Source: Schizophyllum amplum
Lineage: Eukaryota > Basidiomycota > Agaricomycetes > Agaricales > Schizophyllaceae
Assembly (NCBI GenBank): GCA_007026445.1
Contig: VDMD01000021.1
Coordinates: 186,001-250,000, forward strand
Direction: 5' to 3'
Length of the DNA: 64,000 nt
The notes under the pieces are model-generated. The model had not been told where the DNA came from and ran no database searches. It saw nothing but the letters and a program-made list of their open reading frames with translations. A program made the translations under genes and the position numbers. Shown here in pieces: positions 54,250 to 63,912 of this stretch (position 1 is the first letter of the stretch; each line of letters starts with the position of its first letter).

Positions 54250-54791
54250 GGTGAAGGGGATGAGGCTGAGGTATGGGTGATGTGGCTGAGGTACGGGCAA
54301 CGGTGCGGAAGTACGGGTGATGAGCCTGAGGTACGGGTGGTGGGGCGGAAGTACTAGAAGGTGAAATATGAGGAAGGAGGCGAAGGGGTTGATGTGTAGT
54401 GCGAAAGTAGTCGAAGGAAGGAGGGGGGTTGCCCGCTTGTCAGACTGTATATCCGTACGATGATGTTTATCGCATCTGGACTCGTCAGTCTTCAATGGAT
54501 TCGTCAGTCTCCAATGAACTCGTCTATGTAGTTGTATCAACACAACCCTCTTCGTAAATACCTACTTACACACATCTGCTGCGTAAGTAAGTTGGACCTG
54601 CCCGCCTCATCCACACATCTGTCCACCCCTCTCCCTTCACCTCCGCACCCCGTTTACCTCATCGCCCCTCACCCTCCCTCGTCTACACCCTCACCGCCTT
54701 CTTCCTACCCTCACCGCCTTCTTCCTACCCTCACCGCCTTCTTCCTACCCTCACCGCCTTTCCCACCCTACATCTACTTCCCACCCTACAT
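54250..54791. other. Convergent intergenic region with a 20-bp minisatellite
   Basis: It lies between the BTB paralogue 1 stop and the NOP12 stop, and holds the repeat at 54687-54763. Confidence 0.45.
54687..54763. repeat. 20-bp tandem repeat, about 4 units
   Basis: The unit is ACCCTCACCGCCTTCTTCCT. A following 18-bp duplication (CACCCTACATCTACTTCC) covers the NOP12 stop codon. Confidence 0.85.
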
Positions 54792-57700
54792 CTACTTCCC
54801 ACCCCGCTTGCCCTCCGCCGCCACCCGCGCCCGCTTCTTGTCCTTCCCCGAGCTGTGCTTCTTATCCTTGCCCGTGCTCTTCGCGTACTTGGCCTTATTC
54901 TTGCCGCCTTCTTCGCATCTGCGAAACAGTCAGCATCGGACTCGATTCGGTCGTCCACCTCCCGCGCTAGCGTCGAACTCCCTCCTCCTTGAAGCATCGA
55001 GCTCCTCCTCCTCCTTTCGAGCTCCTCCTCCTAGCACTGAACTCCTCCTCCTAGCATCGAGCTCTCTCCTCCTCCAAGAATTGAGCTCCTCCTCCTCCTC
55101 CAAGAATTGAGCTCCTCCTCCTCCTAGGCATCGAGCTCCCCCTCCCAGCATCGAGCTCCACCTCCAAGCATCAAGCTCCACGTCCTCCTAGCATCGCACT
55201 CAGAGTCAAGAACCAACCAAACACTCACCTCCCCCCACCCCCCTCGTATCCTTCTCCTTCCGCACCCGCACGCGCTCCTTCCCCTCCATCTTCCCGCCCA
55301 TCGCCATGCGCGCCTTGCGTTTGTCGAAGCGCTCTTTCGCGTTCGGTTTGTCACCGAAGCGGTCCTTCGCGTTCGGTTTGTCACCGGAACGGTTGTTCGC
55401 GCCTGCGTCCGTGCCACCTGCGCCTGCGCCTACAAGATATTGTGTCAGCCTCGGTCCTTACATTCCTCCCGCGCCTGCCATCGCGCCACAACAATTGCCA
55501 TCGCGCCCCAACGACCGTCCACGCCACGCAAGTCCCATCTTTCATCCCCTCCCCTCCCCTCCACCTCTCTTCGTCCTTTCCACCTCTCTTCGTCCTTTCC
55601 ACCTCTCTTCGTCCTTTCCACCTCTCTTCGTCCTTTCCACCTCTCTTCGTCCTTTCCACCTCTCTTCGAAAAACGCGACTCACCCTTCCCCCTCCCCATC
55701 CCACCCCCCATCCCCCTCCCCATCCCACCCCCCATCCCACCCCCCTTCCCACCCCCCATCCCACCCCCATCCCCTTCCCCTTAGCCATCTTCTTCGCCGC
55801 CCTCCTCGCCACCCGCGCCGCGTCCGCAGCTTTGGCGGCCTTCCGCGCGTCCTTGGGTAGCCCCGCGAGTCGGAGGCCGAGGGTGGGGTCGCCGGAGGGG
55901 ATGGGGAGGGTGGTGCGGGTGCGGGTGGAGGAGGGGCGGGTTGAGGAGGACCCTGGACGGGCGCCCCATCCGGCATCGGGTGTGCGGCCTTGGCGGGTGC
56001 CGGGCGTGCGGCCTTGGCGGGTGTCGAGCGTGCGGCCTTGGCGGGTGTCGAGCGTGCGGCCTTGGCGGGTGCCGGGCTTCGCTGCCGCGGTAGCGGATTT
56101 GGAGTCCGTGCCAGCGGCGGTGGAGGACCTCCCACCCCCCGGCACCGTCTTACACCGCTGCACCCGCAGCTTCCGCTTCGCGAACCGGAGCGCGCCCAGG
56201 GGGAGCGCGAGCAGCTCGTCCACGGGCGTGCGGTCCTGGGTGAGGTGGTGAGTGTTAGATTTGGTGAGTGGTGAGTGTTAGATTTGGGTGAGTGGAACCG
56301 CGACAAACAAGCAATGAAACCGCGACAAACGGACGTGCCACTCACCACAAACTGCACATACGCAAACCCCTTCCCGACCCCCGTGGCCGGGTCCCGGACG
56401 ATGCGCACGCGGGCGACGTGGGTGGTGGTGGTGGCGGCTGTGGTGGTGGTGGTGGTGGTGGCGGCCGTTGGTGGTGTCGTCGGCGCGTCACCTTCCTGTT
56501 CTTCTTCCCCTTCACTCTCCCCATCACTATCTTCTTCCCCTTCTTCCTCGCTCTCCCCTTCTTCCTCATCCCCATCACTATCTTCCCCCTCCACTTCACT
56601 GTCCCCCTCCCCTTCACTCTCCTCGCTCTCCTCCCCCTCCACCTCCCCATCACTCTCCTCCCCCTCATCCACCTCGCTCTCCTCCCCATCCCCCTCACTC
56701 CCCCCATCCCCCTCCGCCATCAACCTCTCCACCTCAGCTTCAAAAAACGCCCTCACATCATCCTCCTTCGCGCCATAATCCAGATTGCCGACGAATAGGG
56801 TGCGTTTCGGGTCCGGGAGGAGGGCGGTGAGGTCGGTGGTGAGGGTGGAGGGGATGGCGACTGCGGCTGCTGGCGCGGAATTCACGGCGGCATCGGTAGC
56901 ATCCACTGCCTGGGCCTCGCCAGCATCCACTGGCGTGGCAGTAGCGTCCGCTGGCGCGGGGATAGCAGCGATAGCGTCCCTTGGCGCCGCTGCACTCGGT
57001 ACAACCCCTACGTTCGGTACCACCCCTACGTTCGGATTCGCCACATCCACCCTCAGCCTCCTGCCTTCCACGCCCTCGACTCGTTCCCCATTAACCTCCG
57101 GAATCCAAATAACTCCGTCCAATTTACTCGCGATCCCGACCGCCGCCGCGTACGGATCGGCGGTCGGTAGGGGCGGGAGGTTGGCGCGGCGTTGGGGGGT
57201 TGGGTGGGCGAGGAGGAGGTAGGCGGTTATGCTGGGGGGAGGAGTGGGGTTAGTGAATGGCGAGGAAAACTAGGCAGAAAAAAAAGAACTGCGCGCGGAA
57301 AGAGAGGACGGCGCGCGGAAAGAAACCAGCTAGCCAGCCAAAACCGCCCGAACCAGCCCGGACCGCCTCTAACTCGCCAGCCTGAACCACCACAATCCGC
57401 CAGCCAGAGAAACCCGCCTGGGATAGCCAGCCAACAAACTCGCCAGCCAATAAACTCGCCAGCCAATGCACCACATCCAAAACTCTCCCCACCCCGCACC
57501 ACATCCAAAACCCGCCACGCGATTAGCCCAATGAAACAGGAAAACTAGCCCGATGAAACCACCACAAACCACCACGCCACAAACACCAGCACTCACCTCC
57601 CAGCACCCCCCATTCCAACCTCGCCCGTGATGGCCGCGATGCGCTTCTTTTCGGCGGCGGTGAGGTAGGTTTTGGCGGACGGGGTGGGGTCGTCGGGGTC

Positions 57701-58942
57701 GGTTTCTGGTGAGGGGGGTGGGAGGTTAGTATGGGTGATGAAGAAAGCGGGGTTTAGTATGGGTGAAGAAAGAGGAGGTGAAGGAGGAAGGATACAAGGG
57801 AGGTGGGGAGGGGGGCGCGAAGGAGGGTGGAGGGCGTGGAGGGAGGCGGGTGAAGGGGGGTGAAGGGGGGAGAAGGAGAGCCGGGGAGGTGAAGGGGGGG
57901 TGAAGGGGGGGAGAAGGGGAGCCGGGGAGGTGAAGGGGGGGGGTGAAGGGGGGGGGTGAAGGGGAGCCGGGGAGGTGAAGGGGGGGGTGAAGGGGGGGTG
58001 AAGGGGAGCCGGGGAGGTGAAGGGGAGCCGGGGAGGTGAAGGGGGGGGTGAAGGGGAGCCGGGGAGGTGAAGGGGGGGAGAAGGAGAGCGAGGGGGAGGG
58101 AGGACAAGGGGAGGAACGCGAAAGATTTGCACAGGGAAAGGCGCCACTCACCTTTCGCTGCCATCCGCCATGCGGCTGTGCGTTCGTTGTGCGTCGGTTT
58201 TGTGGGTCCAGCGCCGGTTTTTGCGTGTGGGTGGGGGTTGCCCTGAAGGATGGGAGTGTTAGTAAACGAGATGGACAGAATGTAGAGGAGGGGCGAGGCG
58301 AGGGGAGGCAGAGAGGGTGGGAGAGGGAGGTTGGCGCAATTGCAGAGGACAGCCGTCTCCATGTGGAAGCGCAATTTCGACAGACAGGCCAACGTTACGC
58401 ACCTTCTTGCCCTTCGTATCGTCGTCCTTTTCTTCTTCAGGCTTCTTCTCCTTCTCCTTTACGGGCACGGGCACGTTGCGGAAGCGGATGGACTCGGCGC
58501 GGGCGTTGGGGTAGGCGGACAGGAGGTGACGTTGGAGGGCTTTGATGAGGGGCTTCCTCGTCATGACCTCTACCGGGACATTGCCGACGAAAAGAGTGCG
58601 GGCATCGCGCTGGGCGGGCGTTTCGTCCTCGGGTGCCCACTTTGCATTGGGGTTTTTGGGATGCTTGGAGGCGGAGTTGGAGGTGGAGATGTGGGCGGGC
58701 GGGGTGTAGGGAGTGTTTTCCATAGGATCGTCTTCGGGGTCAGCATCGGACTTGCTGGCTGCATGCTTGTGCGGCGCCTTTGCCTGCTTTGTGCGCTTGG
58801 GTGTGGGCTCGTCGGTTTCCTGGACTGCAGCTTTGCGCTTGTTGGTCGGCGGCTTCACCGGCTCGGCGTCCTTGAAGAGCGCATCGAGCTCGGAGTCGAC
58901 GGCTTTGGAGCCTGCGGGCACGAGGAAGGACGCGAGACTCAT
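54792..58942 (-). CDS. NOP12: NOP12/RBM34-type nucleolar RRM protein
   Basis: Seven exons: 58942-58403, 58242-58152, 57705-57597, 57231-56346, 56235-55684, about 55364-55229 and 54910-54792, giving about 810 residues. The start is MSLASFLVPAGSKAVDSELD. RRM1 opens RTLFVGNVPVEVMTRK and is split by two introns. RRM2 opens RTLFVGNLDYGAKEDDVRAF and resumes as VARVRIVRDPATGVGKGFAY after an acidic and Thr-rich insert of about 90 residues. It is followed by VDRTPVDELLALPLGALRFA. Then come four TRQGRTLD octapeptides, the conserved GDPTLGLRLAGLPKDARKAA block, and a Gly/Trp/Val run. NOP12 acts in large-subunit rRNA maturation in the nucleolus. The acceptor of exon 6 is uncertain: only the one at 55365 keeps frame with the conserved DKPNAKERF and RVRVRKEK sequence. 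The 3' end is rich in minisatellites. Confidence 0.88.
54930..55228 (-). repeat. Imperfect GAGCTCCTCCTCCTAGCAT-type repeats in the last NOP12 intron
   Basis: Many copies of GAGCTCCTCCTCCT and variants fill the intron 54911-55228. Confidence 0.75.
55562..55675 (-). repeat. 19-bp tandem repeat, six units, in a NOP12 intron
   Basis: Unit CACCTCTCTTCGTCCTTTC repeats with period 19 at 55562, 55581, 55600, 55619, 55638 and 55657. Confidence 0.92.
55684..55790 (-). repeat. G-rich coding repeat at the end of NOP12 exon 5
   Basis: The coding strand reads GGGATGGGGGGTGGG-like units. They encode a Gly/Val/Trp run (GVGWGVGWGGGW) and could form G-quadruplexes. Confidence 0.8.
55985..56090 (-). repeat. 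24-bp coding repeat, four units (TRQGRTLD)
   Basis: Repeats of GTGCGGCCTTGGCGGGTG plus six bases encode TRQGRTLD or TRQGRTPG octapeptides. Confidence 0.88.
57830..58085 (-). repeat. Large G/C-skewed minisatellite in NOP12 intron 2
   Basis: Units such as GGTGAAGGGGAGCCGGGGA recur many times within the 446-nt intron 57706-58151. The coding strand is correspondingly pyrimidine-rich. Confidence 0.9.
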
Positions 58943-59039
58943 CGTGGGCGACAACAACAACGACGATCGCGCCTCCTTGATCGCGATCGGACTGCCGTGG
59001 GAAACGGAGTCGCGACCGCTCTCTTGTCCACCGCCCAGC
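58943..59039. promoter_or_regulatory. 97-bp divergent promoter of NOP12 and the small downstream gene
   Basis: Two start codons face away from each other across 97 bp, so the promoters must overlap or be bidirectional. Confidence 0.5.
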
Positions 59040-59664
59040 ATGTCACAGTCGCCAGCCTCCACCACTCCCATGGCTGCACCCGTTGCCCCCGTCAAGCCGC
59101 ACACCAAGAAGCCAAAGCCCGTCAACGTCTTCTCCAACGACGGAAGCTTCCTCGAGCGCATCCAGCGCAGTCGCAGGGTCCGCGTCCTTCTCACTTGTCG
59201 CGCCTACACTCACTCCCACATCGCAGGAAGAAGAAGACAAACGCAAGGCTCAAGAGGCGTTCGACGTCAAGGTCCACTTTGACGACCGCTTTGTGCGTAC
59301 GCCTCGCTTGCTGCCGCCCTCATCCCTCTCACACCCACGTAGAAGAGGAGGGGCAAGCGCCCTGCCCCCGATCCCGCCCGCGCTCAAAGTCCCACAGATC
59401 CACCAGCCAAGAAGCCTCGCGCAGATGGTGACTCTCCCTTTGCCTTTATTCCGTCCCTCTGCATACGTGCTTTCGGCGTGCATACATCCCGCCCTCCCGC
59501 ATACATCCCACCCCTCTATCCTCTGCTTTCATCCACTCTGCTCGCCCTTCTTGCACTCATCGTCCGCGCCCAATAACGCATCCACTTCAGACCAGCCCAA
59601 AGCCAACGACGCGAGTAAGCCCGTCGTCCGCAACGGCAAACACGAGCCCAAGCCCTCGTCTTAA
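59040..59664 (+). CDS. Small Lys-rich protein of unknown function, 120 residues
   Basis: Four exons (59040-59177, 59227-59292, 59343-59427, 59591-59664) join in frame. The protein has a Pro/Ala/Lys N-terminus, then VNVFSNDGSFLERIQRSRRE, a helical EEEDKRKAQEAFDVKVHFDD, and a basic segment (KRRGKRPAPDPARAQ), ending GKHEPKPSS. The FSNDGSFLERIQ and FDDRFKRRGKR pattern recurs, as far as I remember, in basidiomycete hypothetical proteins; no domain name can be given. The composition suggests a nuclear or nucleolar protein. Head-to-head placement with NOP12 would suit co-expression with ribosome-assembly genes, which is an inference. Confidence 0.75.
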
Positions 59665-60086
59665 CCCTACCCAGCAGCCTCCATCATCGCCCCAGGTACT
59701 GTCCATTCCGTTACTCACCAACACCGCCCCGCTTGTCCTACGCTGACCTTCCAGCCTCTCGCTACTCCAGGTCTTTTGTACGTGCGCCGTGTCATACCAA
59801 CCTGTCTAAATACTTACCAGCGTCCCACAGCCCGCAGCTTCTTCCTCTCTCAAATAATTCGTGCGTTGCACTGTCGCATTGCACGATGATATCGCCGTTG
59901 ATGCTCATCGCATAAGTAGCAACATACACTTCACTTCTTATAATCACCAGCATATACTTGACTTCAATGACAATGCATACAATCCATTCAGTTTTGGTCG
60001 AGTTCGCTGGGGGATCTTTTAACATCTCTTCTCCTCTTGCACATGTGTCTTCGCGCCTCCCTCTCCGCTGCCTCGCTCTCTGTTGT
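59665..60086. other. Convergent intergenic region
   Basis: About 420 bp between convergent stops; no gene seen. Confidence 0.4.
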
Positions 60087-62938
60087 CTATCGCAATGCCG
60101 CTGCCTCTCTCTTCGCTGCCTTCTTCAATGCCGCTGCCTTCCTCTTCGCCGCCTTTTTTGATGCCGCCGCCTTCCTCTTCGCTACCTCCCTCTTCTTCTT
60201 CGCCTCCGCCTCCCTTGCCTCCTCCGCCTCCCTTGCCTCCTTTGCCTCCCTGGCCTCCCTGGCCTCCTCCATCTCCCTCTCCCTGGTCTCCTCCGCCTCC
60301 CTCTCCCTCTCCCTCTCCATCTCCGCCGCCTCCGCACCCCATTCCCCTGCGTACTCCTCCCATTCTCTTGCGTTCTCCTCCTCCCATTCCCTTGCGTTCT
60401 CCTCCCATTCCCTTTCTTTCTCCTCCGCATACCATTCCTCCTCCATCTCCCAATCCATTGCCTCCTTCAACACGGATGCCTTTCCGTACACCGCTGCCTT
60501 CTTCTGCACCGCTGCCTTCTGCACCGCTGCCTTCTTCTGCACCGCTGCCTTCTTCAAGGCCGCCCTCTGTTTCTTGTCCAGGCCTGACCCCGTATCATCA
60601 CCGTTCGAGGGCGGCGATGAGGGTGGCGGCGATGGAGGAATACCGGAGCATGTCTGCGGCATGGCATCCACGGGCGTACATGGCTCAGAAGCAGTCATGA
60701 GCGTACATGGCGCAGAACTAGTCATGGGCGCACATGGCGCAGGAGTAGATTTGGGCGTACACGGCGCAGGAGTAGATATGGGCGTACACGGCGCAGGAGC
60801 CACCATACACGGAGCGTTTGTCGCCGGTGTCGGCGTCGGTGCTGGTGTCGGTGTCGGTACTGGTGTCGGTGTCGGTGCTGGTGTCGGTGTCGGTGCTGTT
60901 GTCGGTGTCGGCGTCGTTGGAGTCGGCATCGGAGTTGGTGCTGGTGTCGGAGCCGGTGCTGATGTCGGCGTCGGTGCTGACGTCGACGTCGGTGCTGGGA
61001 TCGCTGTTGGTGTTGTCGGTGTCGCCGTCACTCCAGGCGCCGTCTCGGTCGTCACTGCAGGCCCCGACGCCAGCCCAGCCTTCACGATGGCCGTTTCCAC
61101 GTCGTATGCGCCATTCTCCACGTCGTATGCGCCATTCTCCATGCCATATGCGCCATTCTCCACGTCGTACGTGCCTTTCCCCACGTCGTACGCGCCTTTC
61201 CCCACGTCGTATGAGCACTTCTCCACGTCGTATGCGCCCTTCTTCACGTCGTATGCGCCCTTCTTCACGTCGTATGCGCCCTTCTTCACGTCGTATGAGC
61301 TATTTTCCATACCATGTGTGCCCTTCTTCACGTCGTGAATGTCTTTCGCCTTCCCCCCTTGTCCCTTCGAGGCTTCCGTGTCCGTCTGTCCACATGAGCC
61401 TCCCATCTCCACCTTGCCGGCCAGGAGCGCGCCCATCATCTCCAACTTGATCCTCGCAAGCTCGACCACCGTGCGCAGGCCCAGGCGCTCGGCGTCGTCG
61501 TGCGAGAGCCACTGGGGTGAGATGCATAGCTGGATGTTACGATGAGTTGAATGTTACGATGAGTTGAATGTTACGATGAGTGCGGGACGGAAGGGAGTTG
61601 TGTGTATAACACATACCTCCTTGAATGCCGGCATGAGCCAAGACCGCAGCGTTTTGTCAACCTCATCGAGCGCTTCATAGCCGCCAAATGTCTCGAGGCC
61701 GCCGGACACCGTCGAGCCACCGCCAAACTCCCTCGCAGCGCAAATCTTGTCAATCGCACTGCCATTCCTGCCGACCTCCTCAACCGCTCGCTTCCTGAGC
61801 GCGACGAAGGACCATTGGGTCGCCAGGCGGAGGACGGATATCCACTGCGCGGGTGTGGTGAGGGGGCAGGTGGCGAGTTCGCTGGGCATGGGTTAGCGGT
61901 GCGTGTAGCTTGCGTGGAAAAAGAGGTGGCGATGCGTAGCACTCGTCGGGGAAAAGTAGAGAGTAGGGGGTGCTGTTGTCAATAAAGGTGTAGGATGGAC
62001 GAGGGAGATGAATGGGGCTATTCGAGGGACGAGAAGGGGGCTACGCGAGGGAGGAGAAGGAAGAAGAACTCACAAAGGGTACATCAGCGACAGCAGCCTA
62101 TCGAAGTCGATGCGTGAGACGCCCGCGAGCTGGATTGGTTCGCGGTCCTCACAGTCGCCGCCCTCGTTACAGTCGCCGCCGTCCTCACGGTCGCCGCCAT
62201 CGAAGTAGCGCTTCGCAAACACGGGCGAGTGCGCTTCGAACGAATGGCGGAAGACGCGGTAGAGCGTGCCGTCGTCGAGCTGTGGTGCGAATTTGCATGA
62301 GGTTGAGAATGCGGCAGACAGGATGCACTGACCACAAACTCGACGCTCCTCGTGTCGAGATAGTACTGGCCATGCTTGTGGTACTGGCCATGCTTGTGGT
62401 ACTGGTCATGCTTGTGGTACTGGCCATGCTTGTTGTACTGGTCATGCTTGTGGTACTGGCCATGCTTGCTCGTCTTCGCTGAGCAGCTAACTGGTTCTAC
62501 TGAGGTTGGCCACCCCGGCTTGCCGCGCCCTGACTCGGCACCGGCAGTGGGCACTGCAGGCTCGACGACTTCCTTGCGCTCGTTTCGCGTGGAGGGCGTG
62601 TGGAGGGTGGGAGCGAAAGGGCTGTCGAGGGCGGGGCTGACAGGGCCGTCCAGGGCGGGGCTGCCAATGGGCCCATCCAGGGTGGGGCTGCCAACAGGGC
62701 TGTCGGATTCCGCGCCTCTGGGAGATTGCGAGGAGTGAGCATGCTCAACCGAGTTCAAGTCGTCGAGGGAGTGCACGCTGTCAGCGGAGTGCACGCTGTC
62801 GAGGGAGTGCACATCCGAGTCGAGGGAATGCACATCCGAGTCAGCGGAGTGCACATTTTCGAAGGAGTTCATACTATCGAAAGATCGCACGCTGCTAACA
62901 GATTCGAGCGAGGGCGACCGTCGAGAGAGGCTGCTCAT
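60087..62938 (-). CDS. BTB/POZ protein with multiple repeat tails (paralogue 2)
   Basis: Four exons (62938-62333, 62279-62074, 61881-61617, 61529-60087) give 839 residues, with the same exon layout as paralogue 1 at 51209. The N-terminus has SADSVHSLDS-type units. A His/Lys hexapeptide array (KHGQYH) precedes the BTB, and the BTB opens RSVEFVLDDGTLYRVFRHSF with EAHSPVFAKRYF. Inside the BTB, a Gly/Asp/Cys insert (GGDREDGGDCNEGGDCEDRE) replaces the short loop of the paralogue. After the shared ELATCPLTTPAQWISVLRLA block the tail has KKGAYDV heptads, a TPTPAPTP array, a CTP-rich stretch, a Lys/Ala run, and a long acidic coiled coil (EEARE, EREREREAEETRE). It ends in Lys/Ala repeats. The start is placed at MSSLSRRSPSLESV by comparison with the paralogue. 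Function is unknown. Confidence 0.87.
60830..61000 (-). repeat. Coding repeat encoding TPTPAPTP units
   Basis: Repeats of GGTGTCGGTGTCGGTGCT-type 18-mers fill this part of BTB paralogue 2. Confidence 0.85.
61090..61315 (-). repeat. 21-bp coding repeat encoding KKGAYDV heptads
   Basis: Units like TTCTTCACGTCGTATGCGCC recur about ten times with variants (DVENGAY, DVGKGAY, DVEKCSY). Confidence 0.9.
61533..61582 (-). repeat. 17-bp tandem repeat in intron 3 of BTB paralogue 2
   Basis: The unit ATGTTACGATGAGTTGA repeats about three times next to the intron's acceptor. Confidence 0.9.
62366..62475 (-). repeat. 18-bp coding repeat encoding KHGQYH hexapeptides
   Basis: The unit TACTGGCCATGCTTGTGG, with GGTCATG variants, repeats about six times and encodes KH(G/D)QYH before the BTB domain. 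Confidence 0.92.
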
Positions 62939-63036
62939 GGTCGTCCGTGCAGAGCAAGTGGGGTCGTCCGTGCAGAGCAAGTGGGGTCGTCCGTGCAGAG
63001 CAAGTGGGGTCGTCCGCGCAGAGCAAGTGGGGCCGC
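62939..63036 (-). repeat. 23-bp tandem repeat directly upstream of the BTB paralogue 2 start codon
   Basis: About four units of GGTCGTCCGTGCAGAGCAAGT plus two bases abut the start codon, so they lie in the 5' UTR or core promoter. An open frame continues through them, but the paralogue supports the downstream start. Confidence 0.9.
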
Positions 63037-63912
63037 CCGTGTTAACACCCCCCACACACGCGTCCCCAACGTGTGTATGACGCCTCCAGTGGGCCGCAAA
63101 GCCGAGTTGCGGTACTCAATGGCTTCGAGTCACAAAGCTCTATGGCTTCCGGCGCTTATCGAAAGCTTCTGCGCCCCACTGTGGCCGTCTCGGCGGCCTC
63201 CGCAGAGTCCTGCGGGGATTGCTGAGGTCACAAGTGTTCATATATGCGGTGGGGAGGAGAAGGGATATGAGGATTGGCTCCTGGAAGACAGCCGCCGCGA
63301 TTTTGCGGGATTGCTGATGACGGTCATCTCTTCGATGGGTACAGTGTCCATGCACGCGTCCTCTGCGTGGCCACGGCGCCGCAGATCCAAGTAACGGCGT
63401 CCCAGGAATTCGATGGGCGCCTGTGTGGAGCTTCTGAATCGCGCCGCGTGGGCGACAGGCGCAACTCTTGAACGCATTGCATACATCGTAGCTTGAGGAT
63501 GCGGTTTCAGCTGAGGTCAATGGTCACAGGATTAAGACCTTTTTTATGTCGCTGCACTGAAGGCGGTTATGATCAGAGTGGGGTAGTTTGACAGGACTAT
63601 ACTCGCGAAAGTTGGGAACTTGGAAGCTAACGTCAAGATACGTCACGCATTGTCACGACGCCTCACGTGACCATCAGTGCTTCCCCGCATTTGCTTCCGT
63701 CCACGGTCCGACTGTCACTTCATCCCGATCCAGCCCAATGACCGACGCGCGTCGCCATTGTTCTTTCAGCTTCGGCCAAATGTTGACTCAAAGGGCCACC
63801 CATACTCTGCTCAATGGTGTTGCCTGTTCCCAGCGTTGCAAGAATACTTGACAGAAAATACTTAAACACGAAGCGCAGAGTCGTATGGCGGTCTCATTGG
63901 CATCCCTCCTCG
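63037..63912. other. Right-hand intergenic region with a dispersed repeat
   Basis: No gene was recognised. Bases 63745-63865 resemble 47815-47935. Confidence 0.4.
63745..63865 (-). repeat. Dispersed segment B, similar to 47815-47935
   Basis: Roughly 70-75% similar by eye; the minus-strand reading is FKYF-SSILA-NTIEQSM-PLSQ. Confidence 0.5.

Noticed and set aside
54687..58085. Tandem repeats that could be taken for a CRISPR array
   Set aside because: Units are contiguous or imperfect with no unique spacers, lie in introns of a eukaryotic gene, and no cas genes exist here.
60037..61338. 433-codon plus-strand frame of Ala/Ser/Val/Gly runs
   Set aside because: It is the antisense of the repeat tail of BTB paralogue 2, whose splice pattern and paralogue support the minus strand.
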